A stretch of 64,000 nt of DNA from Vicugna pacos (lineage: Eukaryota; Chordata; Mammalia; Artiodactyla; Camelidae), in contig NC_133005.1 of the NCBI RefSeq assembly GCF_048564905.1, positions 8,993,001 through 9,057,000 of the forward strand. The letters are read 5' to 3'. This document shows, in pieces, positions 12,636-22,985 of the stretch (position 1 is its first letter; each line of letters starts with the position of its first letter). The position numbers and the translations under genes were made by a program. The notes below the pieces were generated by a model. It searched no databases. It worked only from the letters and a program-made list of their open reading frames with translations, and was not told where the DNA came from.

Positions 12636-12970
12636 TGGGTCCTGTGATAGTTCTATTTTTAGTCTCTTAAAGAATTTCCATACTGTTTTCTATAGTGGCT
12701 GTACCAGTTTACATCCCATCAACAGTGTAATAGAGTTCCCTTTTCTCTGTATCCTTGCCAACATTTGTTATTTGTAGACATTTTGATGATGGCCATTCTG
12801 ACAAGTATGACATAATATCTCATTGTGGTTTTGATTTGTATTTTTCTGATGATTAGCAAAGTTGAATGTCTTTTTAGGAGTCTGTTAGCCATCTGTTTAT
12901 CTTCTTTGAAAAAATATCTATTCAGATCTTCTACCCATTTTAATCAGTTTTTTTATATTAATTAATAATA
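12632..12970 (-). repeat. L1 LINE fragment
   Basis: 'attgctgggtcctgtgatag' through 'ttccatactgttttctatagtggctg', 'cattctgacaagtatgac' and 'catctgtttatcttc' is the reverse complement of the familiar L1 3' segment. The copy abuts the minisatellite with no intervening sequence. Confidence 0.85.
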
Positions 12971-12984
12971 CATTCTTATAACTA

Positions 12985-13515
12985 CCACAGAGCCCAATAC
13001 ACAGAAATTTGCCAGCTCTCCCAGAAGCTCCTCCATGTGCTCTGACTCAATCATAGCCCCTTCCCTTCCTTTAAGTAAGTCTTTTCCTCTAAGTTACTGT
13101 TACAGAAATCACTTCCTTTTGTTTACGATTCCCTTACCCAAGTATGTCTCCCTAGGTACTAGTGTTTAATCCTGACCATTTACAAAAAGAGTTCCTTGTA
13201 AGTCTGTTTTGGTCTACAGATTTATTTTTTATACCTTTCTTGAAATACACCTGTTTGATCTGTTTTTCATAGTCTGGATTTGACTGCATATACGTACTAC
13301 AATTTAGCACATTCATCCATTCTTTTTGCTTCCTCAAACTGGCAGCTGGATGCAGAGGCATGATTAGGCTTGATTTGATCCTCTGTCAGATTGTGGAGTG
13401 TTATTTCATAAAGAGTCGCCTAGTGTCTCGTCTCCTTTTTATGATGTTAGCAGCTATTGATATTTGATGCCTCCATCCATTAATTTATTGGAGGTTGAAA
13501 AGTGTTATTAGTCTT
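12985..13515 (-). repeat. Probable ancient LINE-like repeat, family uncertain
   Basis: Text such as 'gcatgattaggcttgatttgatcctctgtcag' followed by 'ggagtgttatttcataaagagtcgcc' resembles old L1M-type internal or 5' sequence in minus orientation. The assignment is by general feel only. No coding capacity was found. Confidence 0.35.
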
Positions 13516-14260
13516 TGAATTCTCTCATTTCCTTTTCGTTTACTAACAGAAATAATTTTATAAAGAGATGCTTTCCCTTATGTGCTATTTGATTCCTTAG
13601 TGCTACAGTACAGTTCACTTAGGAAAATTAGTAATGGTGTATTATTCCAGCATGCACTAGCTTAGCTATTAGGGCCACATTTGAAAGCCAAAACCCTAGA
13701 AACTGTCGATGATAATTAAGACCCAGCGATAATTTAAAATTTTTTAAATTGGAGAAATAAAAATTTGTCAAGCATATCAAGAGTACAGATTTTTCCAAAT
13801 AACATAACAGCAATTATTAAATTTGACCTTATACAAATGCCCTTTGAGGTAGAGCTTGTAAAAGCTATTCTCGCCATTGGTATTTTTACACAGTAGAAAC
13901 TATACAGCAATAAGGATGCATAACAACAAGTTATGCATCTTAAATACATACTATTTCATTGACTACTTACACATCAATAAGGGAGGGAATGTTTCTATTT
14001 TGTTAATTTTTTCAGGCCCTTTGCCTTTCCCATATAAATGTACATTAGAACTATATATAAGCATAGATATATGTTGAGATAAGCCTACTCTTGTGTGTAA
14101 GAAGAAAATCATGCTTGTCTTAGATATATGGTTATATAATCTTTATATGTAAATATTTATCTTTTTTTCATACAGATTACATATGATTTAAATATTTTAT
14201 TAATGTAACCATACAGACTTCTGTATATTCCCAATATTTTTTTCTTCTGTGTTATTCCAG
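13516..14260. other. Gene-free AT-rich stretch upstream of the CEP162-like exons
   Basis: Only chance frames. I looked for further upstream CEP162 exons (the acidic N-terminal region) here and in the preceding 13 kb and found none. The duplicated segment may therefore begin in this interval, although degeneration could hide further exons. Confidence 0.4.
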
Positions 14261-14377
14261 TAGTGCTGCTTGGCTCATTAGACTCTGTTGCTGAGGTCAG
14301 CCTTGATGAGCAGGATAAAGTAACAGCTAAGCCGAAGGCCCTGCCAGGTGTGACTTATAATGAAATGACAGGGACAG
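14261..14377 (+). pseudogene. CEP162: CEP162-like exon 1 of the remnant
   Basis: After a good acceptor (gttattccag) the phase-1 frame reads VLLGSLDSVAEVSLDEQDK and then ends in NEMTGT. This parallels human CEP162 'VVLLDSFDSVAEVGLDEQDK...NEMTGT' and is open throughout. The expected donor after 14377 reads 'atgaaa' rather than 'gtgaaa', so normal splicing to the next exon is unlikely. A cryptic donor 'gtaagg' follows at about 14410. The reading frame and phase (38 codons plus one base) join correctly to the next exon. Confidence 0.85.
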
Positions 14378-16077
14378 ATGAAAGTGAGAAACTAGCTGTT
14401 CTCAAATATGTAAGGGTCTGTGACTAGTTGACTTCATTTCCAGGGAAATACATATAATACATAATAATATATATAATAACTGTCAACAATAAAACTTTAC
14501 ATTTGATATTTTCTCGCTCTTTCTATGTAAATAATCTGAACTTGCTAATAGTGACACTTAATGCAAGCAGTCTCAGTGAAGTGTGTTTTTAAATACTTTT
14601 TAAAAATGAATGAATGCTGCTGGTACAAAGTATAGCACTGTAGATGAATATTAACTAATTATCTGTGCCCCCAGAGTATTCAGTTAAATTTGCCATGTGG
14701 AGGAGAATTGAGACTTTGGTTTTGGGCTTTTCCATAGTTCTCTCTGTATAGGAGAAAAAGCTAGCTCACATCCCCAAATTCTGAAATGTCTAGGACTATC
14801 CAGACTTCACCAACAGTTGTAAAGGTCTTTAAGACAATGCCTTTTCAGACTTTTTTTTTTTAAAGCAGTGGAACCCTTATCTCCAAAAGGAATCTTAGAA
14901 AGTACCCTCTTTACAGATAAAAATGACATTTTACCAGTATAAATATAAATGTTTACATTCATGACATTTACTTAAAAAATTAGTGATAGCAATTAAAACA
15001 GACCACTACTGTTAAAATTGGGAGTTATAGATATTTGTTATATTCTTATATCATCAGACTTCCAATATGTTTATATATTTTGTTTTTGTTGTATAATACC
15101 AAAATATTCTTGGCTGATCCCTTAAATAGGTGCAAATGGGAAATTTTCAACTTTCTTTGCAAGTCCCAGTTGACTAGTTTGGTCAACTAAACCAAACCAG
15201 ACTCTTGAAAAAAAGATCAATAGAAAGAATAAATCACTAGCCAACTCTGAACATCTGCTTGCATTTTATTTTTATTTTATTTTGTTTTTTAAATTTTTTA
15301 ATCAAACTAATATGCTTGAAGTAGAATTCATGTATCATAATAGTGCAGATGATGAATTTTCAAATACTGAACACTGCCATGTAACCAACAACCAGATTAT
15401 AAAAAGCAAAACATGATCAAAAGCACAAAGTCCACTCAGATCTCTTATTTCTAGTCACTGCCATTCCAACAATCACTATCTAGTTTTACACTCTTCCATT
15501 TTAAAATGTAAATATAAAAGTTAATAAATTACAGCAGAAATTTTCCATCAAGACACATCACTCATTTACTTGTTATCACCCAATTGAATATTCTGCCATG
15601 ATGAAAATGTGTGCCGGGCAAGTACTGCTCAGTCTCACCACTGGTGAAGTATATGTCACGTATGTGCTGTGATAGTCCGCTTACACTGTTCTCAGTGAGC
15701 AGATATGAGTTCTTGTAAAAGACCAATATAGAGCTACAGCTTTTCTAGTCAGTGACCCATTATGGGAGGTTCATGTATGCACAGGACAGCCAGAGGAACT
15801 TGATTCTGTGATGTGCGTGAAAACAAAGCTAGAGACCCAAGCTACCATGCTGGTGGTCTTAAAAATATTAATTACATAAAAGGCACATCTGAGTGTGCAG
15901 ATTAATTTCTATTACAGTTTTTATGTTTTAAAATGAAATTCCAATCAAACATCTGTAGACTCCATGATTTTCTCTGAAAACTATCATTTTGTTAAAAATA
16001 TGAAAACCACTGCTATAGATTATAAGAAAAACTCAGAAATAAGAATGCTATTACTTAATTTGGAAGTTCAAGATTTG
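14378..16077 (+). other. First intron, proximal part: no recognised feature
   Basis: AT-rich intron sequence. A stretch at 15310-15490 with 'gaattcatgtatcataatag' to 'caacaatcactatctag' looks like an old interspersed repeat, but I cannot name it. No open frame of interest was seen. Confidence 0.4.
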
Positions 16078-16285
16078 CAGATACTAACTACTATGTATAA
16101 AATAGATAAACAACAAGTTTCTACTGTATAGCACAGGGAACAGTATTCAATATCTTGTAGTAACCTATAATGAAAGAATATGAAAATGAATATATGTATG
16201 TATGTGTATGACTGAAACATGCTGTAGACCAGAAATTGACACAGCATTGTAAAATGACTATACTTCAATTTTTTAAAAAGTCCAA
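16078..16285 (+). repeat. L1 LINE 3' end (cetartiodactyl type)
   Basis: 'gtatagcacagggaacagtattcaatatcttgtagtaacc' and then 'gactgaaacatgctgtagaccagaaattgacac' end in 'gactatacttcaatttttt'. It is the plus-strand counterpart of the copy at 9.69 kb. The tail is a short A/T-rich run. Heavily 5'-truncated. Confidence 0.9.
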
Positions 16286-16429
16286 AAAATGTATTACTGA
16301 AAGAAAAAGTCTATTAAGATTATCTGGGCAGTTATATAATGCTAATTTTTTTAACCTTATTTCTTAAATGTTCTTGATTCTGAAATAATTTGATGGGTCA
16401 CTTACTCAAAGAGTGTACAGTATAAGTTT

Positions 16430-16640
16430 ATTGTTTTGTGGGCTTGGATTTGTATTCCCAGCCTTGCCAGTTAGCAGCTGGGTGACATTGGAAAATTAAT
16501 GCCTCTAAGCCTGTTTCCTCTTCTCTAAAATGAGACCGCGGGATGATCAGCTGCAATAACATATAGTGCCTGGTATATTGCTGAGATTCAACAAGCAGTG
16601 CCAGCTGTGTGGTTCTCATTATGTGCATCAACCTCTATTA
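16430..16640 (-). repeat. MIR SINE
   Basis: 'agccttgccagttagcagctgggtgac' with 'gcctctaagcctgtttcctcttctctaaaatgagac' is the reverse-complement MIR core. Near-terminal 'gcctggtatattgctgagattcaacaag' completes it. Confidence 0.85.
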
Positions 16641-16794
16641 ATAGTACAGATTATGTGAAAGAACATGAAGGCATGCATATAAATTCCTATTGGCTGTAAC
16701 CTGTTAAATTTACCTAGTATTTCAAAAATACACTTGAAAAATATTCAATCAGTATATGAACTTAGTTTAAAAATTGAAAAGATCAGTGGTTTTT

Positions 16795-16817
16795 TGTTTG
16801 TTTGTTTGTTTGTTTAC
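16795..16817 (+). repeat. (GTTT)n microsatellite
   Basis: About five GTTT units, intronic. Confidence 0.9.
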
Positions 16818-17791
16818 CATTTGTCTTCTGGGATTAAGCAGGCTTGGTTTAGGTGATATGTTGTCAAAGATTATCTTTTTCATTAATATGACTCAAGAAG
16901 TTCCTTGTGCTTTATTGTCTTTTAAAAGTTGATGACTATAAAGTGAGGGCCAGATCTAGCCTTTTGCTTGTTTTCATCTGTCTCATGGGCCGGTGCTGTT
17001 TTGTGCTGTGGCTGTGTGACTGGCACAGTCACTGGATGTGACAGAATTCTACACATTGGGACCCTTGCCACTGCACAATAGAATTTGACACTTCTCAACT
17101 TGTAAGTGGGAAAAAAATAGGAAGCTTTTGACCTGTAATAATACACAAAATAATGACACAGTATTTTCTCTTTCTAATGTAAAAGGGGAGAAGTCAGCCC
17201 TTTACTTTTCTCTCTATAAAATACATGAATAAACATACATGACCCTGGGATTATTTTTAATATCCATTGGGTTAATGACTCAAATTAAGAGAAATATACC
17301 TTTCTCCTGCTCTGTTGTCTGAGCAGCCCCTGATGCCTCTCTGTCTTCCATTTCTAATTTCTGACTTTTAGGTCATTTGCTTTTCTGCATGTTTGCTCTG
17401 CTGTTGCTTTATGCCAGAACCCCTTCTTTCTGATACCTCTCACCTGTTAAATTAGATTGAGTGTTCAGTACTGCTCTGCTGGTTACCATTGGGATCATTT
17501 ATTTTATCCAGACTAAGTGATGCTTAACACCCCCTGGTATTTCTGTAGAGCAGAAAACACATTGTGCCTTTTTCTTTTGTTCATAAAATCAATTCTGTCC
17601 TTCAGTCAGGCTACTCTGAGTCTGATCAATGGTTTAGAGGGCAGGCAAGATCTTTTCCCTAAAGTCCTGCTGAATATCCCTGCCACTTAATTAGTGATTC
17701 TGCTCTAATGATATACCCTACTTTTTTGTTTTTAATTTATTTAAGCAACTCTATTGCTTTTTGGGCATGCTTCAAATAGCAGTGGTGACCT

Positions 17792-18316
17792 TGTTTCTGA
17801 GTCCAAACTCATTCTGCTCACTGCAAAACAGGCCAGTAAATCTGGAGACAAGGTGTTGGGGCAAGGAAAAGTGATTTTATTCAGAAAGGCAGCAGACCAA
17901 GAGGAAGGCCAACTAATATCTTGGAGAGCCATCCTTCTCCAGTCAGAATACAGACTCCTTTTATACAAACAACAACAACAACAAAAAACCACAGAGGAGG
18001 GGGTGTGGTTCATTGTTGCAAACTTCTTGATGCAGGAATTCTTTGTTCTTGCAGCCGTCCATGTGTGTCCCTGTAAACCTTCAACAAAACAAAGGTTATT
18101 CTCTCTTTTGCAACTTGCTGTCTCTACATAAGTGAGAAAGTGCTGACATCCTTAAAGGTCAGAGCCCCAAGAATAGGCTCTCCTGTAGATTTCAGGCTAA
18201 AGGCAACATTGTTTCACAAAAGGTGCAGAGCTGGCAAGACTAAGCCTAGAAAACAGGGCACAGTGATTAAAACTCAGAACAGATCCAATGTGTTGTCAGG
18301 TTTCTTCTCTATTACA
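17792..18316 (-). mobile_element. Solo LTR, class I-like ERV, fossil copy 1
   Basis: A 525-bp LTR in minus orientation starts TG and ends CA on the plus strand. It is flanked by a perfect 4-bp direct repeat, acct (17788-17791 and 18317-18320). Four-base target duplications are typical of class I (gamma-like) elements. A polyadenylation signal AATAAA lies on the minus strand near 17880, marking the R region. It is closely related to the LTR at 37.02-37.55 kb and to the fold-back pieces at 53.7 kb. No internal region remains, so it arose by LTR-LTR recombination. The long plus-strand frame within it is fortuitous. Confidence 0.85.
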
Positions 18317-18845
18317 ACCTGAAGCATTAGGTAGAAAGATAGCCCATCGTAAGGCATTCTTACACAGCCACATGTAGGACTTGGCTATATCTTAAGTTTA
18401 GAGTTGAAAATAGTCCCTCAGAATTTTATACTGTGCAACTCACAGATTATGTAGAGGAAGAGGAGGCTGTATATACTGTTTCGTTTTTAGGTATTAATTA
18501 CTTAGTCATGGATATCAGGAGAAAAGGAGACTGGTCACCCTGCTCTTCTTTTTTCCCATTCTTCTATGACACTTTTATTCTTTTCTCTAACTTTGAAAAT
18601 TCCACTGTTATTAATGAAAGGTACAAAATGAGTTAAGAAAAGACTTATCAAAATCTTAGATCATTATTGTCATTAGGTCCTTTGAGTTCTTTTTTCCAGA
18701 GTTTGTTTCTTGGTGGAAAGGGGAGGAGTTTAATAGGGATGGAAGAGTGAACAGTGACATCAGGTTTTCTCTTGTGGATGACTGGGTGAGTAATCATGCA
18801 ATGGCTAAAACAGCAGATCCTGGGAGTAGAACTGGTTTTGCTGGG

Positions 18846-19352
18846 TGTCGGAGCCAGCCGACAATCGATCAGGTCCAGAAACCTGTGCTGCAGGACTGAG
18901 AAAAGGAAAGACGTAACAAAGAGACAGCAAGACAAGACAAGTTGGGGTTGAGAGGGTCTCACTCTAGCCCGCAAGATGCTAGGTCAAGAGTGGATGCCGA
19001 GTTTATTTTCAGCAGTTCTTTTATATGATTTTGACCCATTAGCTCATACATTCCTGCACGTAGGCAACGGCCTAACCTCGTGACTCGTATACATTCAACT
19101 CAGGTGATTGTTCTCTAAAAGATCACTGATTTGTGTGCCGATTGTATCTCTCCCTCTAAAGGTCCTTTGTGACTTAATAGCTCAAAGATGTTTCCTCAGG
19201 CATTAGCGCACCTGGTGCATTCTTTAGTAAAAGGGGTGGCGGGACAGAGATTGTTCTAACTCAATTGACCTTTGAGCCGGGCGCCCCGCACTGTGGGGTT
19301 TTACGCCCAAGTTTTGTGCTCGGCAGCCCTCCGTCACGAGCGGCTCCCCGCA
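18846..19352 (-). mobile_element. Solo LTR, class II (ERVK-like), fossil
   Basis: A 507-bp LTR begins TGTCGGAGCC and ends GGCTCCCCGCA on the plus strand. It is flanked by a perfect 6-bp target duplication, gctggg (18840-18845 and 19353-19358), the size expected for class II betaretrovirus-like elements. In its own (minus) orientation it opens with a GGGGAGCCGC-type start common to artiodactyl class II LTRs. It is CpG-rich compared with its surroundings, which with the perfect flanks suggests a fairly recent insertion. No internal region remains. Confidence 0.85.
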
Positions 19353-20252
19353 GCTGGGGAATATAATTAATTCATTTGAGGTTGTGTTAGATGTGATTTA
19401 CTTATAGAACAGCCTGAATGTCTATTTGGAAATTTAATATTCAGAAAAGAATTAAGGACAAAAGATATAGATTTGTAAGTCACATGCATATGGGTGATAA
19501 TTAAGTGAAGAGTCTTGATGAAATTATCCAGCCCTCCTCCCTACAAAGAGAGCTTTTAAAAAAGAGGGTTAAAGATGGAGTCCTGAGATGAGCAATGTAC
19601 CATAAAAGATGGAGATGTATCCATCAGAGTGGTGGGGAGAGGAAGGCGCTGTATGGAATAAACAGTTCCCAGGGAAAGGGCCATTTCAGATGTCTCACAG
19701 GGTGAAGAAAATTAAAACAGTTGAAGAAATTTAAAGGCTGGATTTGGCCCCTAGGAAATTATTTTTTTTGTTACAGCAGCTTTAACACAGGATATTGGAA
19801 CACATATTTGATGGCAAAGTTAGAGGATTGAATTTCAGTGGAAGAAACACAGAAGACAAGATGCCTGGTGGCATTGGGAGGCAAAGAGAGAAAAAGAGGC
19901 AGAGGAGAGAGAGGTCCTTACAAAATTATGTCAGTTTGAGAAATTTAGGAGTAGTTTTTTCCAGCACAGAGATTGGTTATGGGTGGTAGGAAGAGACAGT
20001 AACTAGTGGGGTGAGATTTTACAACGGCCACGTCAGGACGCATCTCCGCCTCTGACAGGGGTTACTGAGCCTGCTGCGATTTCATGCTGGTGGGCTGTGC
20101 CACATACTAGCAAGTTTATATTTCACCCTGTCTTTATCACATCATATTGTCCCACAGCCTTGTTCACCATTTCGGGTAGATTAAGGGATGACAGTGTTTT
20201 ATATTTTCATGTATTTGTGTGGTCATGCTAGAGATTACATTTATTTCAATTG
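19353..20252 (+). other. First intron, distal part: no recognised feature
   Basis: A/G-rich unique-looking intron sequence with no exon-like stretch. The open frame at 19795-19989 is short, Arg/Lys-rich and unsupported. Just before the next exon the text 'tttatttcaattg' stands where the acceptor should be. Confidence 0.45.
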
Positions 20253-20444
20253 ATGTTTCTTACGGACAGAGCAGCAGTGACATTGAAACTCTGCATCAGA
20301 TGTATTGTCATGTAGCCCTTTCTTGGGAAGATGCAGATGAACAAGGAACTGAGAGTGATACAGGGGGAAATACCAAGAGCTCAGTGAAAGAGCATCCTCA
20401 GGAAGATGAAGGGTCCTCTAAAAACATCTCTACCATGGAATGTG
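20253..20444 (+). pseudogene. CEP162: CEP162-like exon 2 of the remnant
   Basis: The frame reads DVSYGQSSSDIETLHQMYC and later SSVKEHPQEDEGSSKNIST. This parallels human CEP162 'GVSYGQSSSDTEALHQAYC' and 'SSIEGHPQENEENSKNIST'. The exon is fully open and ends in phase 1 at a usable donor, g|gtaaaa. The position expected for the acceptor reads 'ttg' instead of an AG, so the exon may be skipped. The nearest AGs lie at 20229-20232 and would add a few unrelated codons. Confidence 0.9.
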
Positions 20445-20748
20445 GTAAAATCTGCTTCCTTTGAGACCCTCTCTGAACAGTTCCAGTGTGGTGTAATTTA
20501 AATTCAATTTACTGTAGTGATTGTTTCTCAATCTGTGGATTTATAGGGTTTGTTTAAATGGAATCTAGGAATCATTGGTTTAACTATAAAGTTAGAGCTG
20601 AACATAGGGTAAAATTTCAGTTCCTCCTATAGTATGTCTTCCCAAATTAAGAAATCACTTAAGTATTTTCACATTATGCTTTTCCATGAACTTATGCTAG
20701 TTATTTTTTAAATAGAGAGCAGTATTTGAGATCAACTAAATACATAGT

Positions 20749-20773
20749 GTGTGTGTGTGTGTGTGTGTGTGTA
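20749..20773 (+). repeat. (GT)n microsatellite
   Basis: About 12 GT dinucleotides inside an intron of the CEP162-like remnant. Confidence 0.95.
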
Positions 20774-21021
20774 TACACCCATATTCATATATTTGATGTG
20801 TGTAGGGGGAGGGAGAGAAAATATATAGATATATAATTCAAATATAAATACCTAAGAAGATTTTCTTGTACAAGGAGGTTACAGTGGGAAACTGGGATTA
20901 TTATATGTGCCATTTTATTAATGTGTCAATCAGAGACAGTGTAATTTTGGTGGTAGTAGACATTAAATTAAGCAGTTTACATAACATTTTTGGTTGCTGT
21001 TTTTAACTTTTCTCCCCTTAG

Positions 21022-21103
21022 ATCTGCCCATGGTAGAGAAGCTGATGAAGCCTATCAGAATAGATTCCTTTAGGGTTGATGGTTTTGATTTACAACCTGT
21101 CAG
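21022..21103 (+). pseudogene. CEP162: CEP162-like exon 3 of the remnant
   Basis: An 82-bp exon with consensus borders (ccccttag at the acceptor, cag|gtaagag at the donor). The frame DLPMVEKLMKPIRIDSF continues to DGFDLQPV, against human DLPTVEELMKPIRIDSF...GFDLQPV. It is fully open and joins in phase on both sides. It is the best preserved exon of the remnant. Confidence 0.95.
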
Positions 21104-21669
21104 GTAAGAGTTTTTTGGAATGGATTGTGCAGGGTGTTTATTTATTTATTGTTTTGTCACTGGAAACTTTTGGCATCATTTGTTCTGTGTAGCCATCCCT
21201 AGTGAATGATTAAAAGGTAGCTAGTATGAGTCTACCTGTGAGACACTCCTCTCTTCCCTTAATATTAGTCTTTATCAAGTCTTTATCTAGTTTATCAAAA
21301 TTCTTCTAGTGCTAATTTTTTTTTAATAGATGCTCCTAAAAATGTTAGTACCATTGGGTAGGTAATCTTAAAGCTTTTCACTGGAAAAATAAAATCTCAT
21401 CAGCTTTAATAGCTCAGGGACAGTTGATTCAAGTGGTAAGAGAGAACATGGATTTTATTCTGTAAATGAGTCATCCATTTGCTTCTTTTTAAACTAGTTA
21501 GTTTTGCACTTAGTCACAGACCAGCCATCATCTCCTAGGGTGAGTTCTTTGGTCACAAGATAAACAGGCTTTGTGAAAATATTCCAGCTCCAGTAGCTTT
21601 TAATGGAAGCTTGTGGGACCTTGCTGTCATTCACCAGCACAGGGTACCATGTCACAGTAACCTTGTCAT

Positions 21670-22040
21670 AAGACAAGTGTCACATCCGTTATCTCATGAG
21701 ATCCACACAATAAGTAGGTCAGGCGTCTTTATCCCCATCATTCAAGTGATGAAACTGAGGTGAACCAACTTGGTGGTGGGGCTCTCACATCACAAGAACC
21801 AGATGATGACAGCTAACATTTTACCCCTCACTTACTGTGGGCTTGATACTGTGCTAGGTTCTTTACATGTTAGATTTCATTTAATCTTACAGCAGCCCCA
21901 TGAGATATATATATATTCCATTATCTCTCCCATTTCATAGATGAGAAACCTAGGCTTAAAGGGGTTGAATAAACTGTTCAAGATCACATGGCCATAACTC
22001 AGCAATGCACTTGGATTGTCAGGTCTTTGATCTCTGTAGA
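21670..22040 (+). repeat. Two adjacent MIR SINEs
   Basis: The first (about 21670-21795) has 'ccatcattcaagtgatgaaactgagg'. The second (about 21800-22040) has 'tttcatagatgagaaacctaggcttaaaggggttgaa' followed by 'tgttcaagatcacatggcc'. Both are in plus orientation and ancient. Confidence 0.75.
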
Positions 22041-22559
22041 ATATTTCTGTGAAAAGCCTGTCATCCATTCTTGTATTATTTGTTCATTTGTGTTTTCAAC
22101 AGACAAGTTTTTGAGCCCCTCCTTGAACCCCAAGCTCATCATGAAATCCACATGCAGTGATTTCCTGGCCTTGTTTGTATTGAGTGTGCTAGTTGAAAGT
22201 GATGTGCTGTAGCTTACCCTAAACCCTGTCTACTTACCACTAAGTCTAGCATTCTTCCCCGATCTGTGGTGCTAGTTAGTGTTTTTATGGGGCTGATTGG
22301 GCTCCCTTATCACTGCTGTTTGGGGCTGGCTATACTTGTATCATTGAAGGGATTTTTCTACACATTTTGTGTCTTTGTTGGCATAACTGACACAATTTTA
22401 ATAATGTGAATTCTAAATAGAGATGTTTACATTTGTGTTTAAAAGCTGAAAACAAGTATACTTACATTAAAAGTATAGCAATAATTATAGGAATGTCAGT
22501 AGTAGAAAGTTGAGTATACATATCCAAAACCTCTTTAGTAAACCATAGGATAAGTAATC

Positions 22560-22985
22560 CTAACTGCTGCAACAAATAATCCTTAAATTTTTAGTAGTTT
22601 AACATCATCAATTACTTATGTCTTGCTCACATCATAATTCCAAGTGTCTCTGGAGTTGGGGGTGGGACTCTGCTCCACATAGTCATTTAGGGACCCAGGT
22701 GACTTTCTGTCTTCAGCACATGGTTTTGAGGTCCTCCTGGACTCATCAGTCAATAAGGAAAGGAAATAGATGGTTAGCACGCTTCCTTTTAACTGCCTAA
22801 TCACAGGAGTGTTACCTCCCTTCAGCCCACATTGTGTTGGTAAGAACCAGCACATCCAGCTAAACTAGGTTCAAGAGGGCTAGGAAGTGTGGTTTGCTCA
22901 TATGCCCAGAAAGAAATGTAAACACATTTGGTAGGTGTCTAGCCAGTCTCTACCAGAAACTTCCCTTCTAACAGCCAAATATCCA
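22560..22985 (-). repeat. Mammalian interspersed repeat, family unassigned
   Basis: 'ctgctgcaacaaataatcc' through 'cttatgtcttgctcacatcataattcc', 'gggtgggactctgctccac' and 'gctaggaagtgtggtttgctc', ending 'agccagtctctacca', is a layout I recognise as a common mammalian repeat. I cannot name the family with confidence; it could be an LTR-type element. Non-coding. Confidence 0.6.

Noticed and set aside
17754-18131. 125-codon plus-strand frame
   Set aside because: Lies inside a minus-orientation solo LTR; fortuitous.
20219-21103. Reading the open CEP162-like exons as an active gene
   Set aside because: Neighbouring exons carry several stops and frameshifts, and the first junction lacks splice signals.
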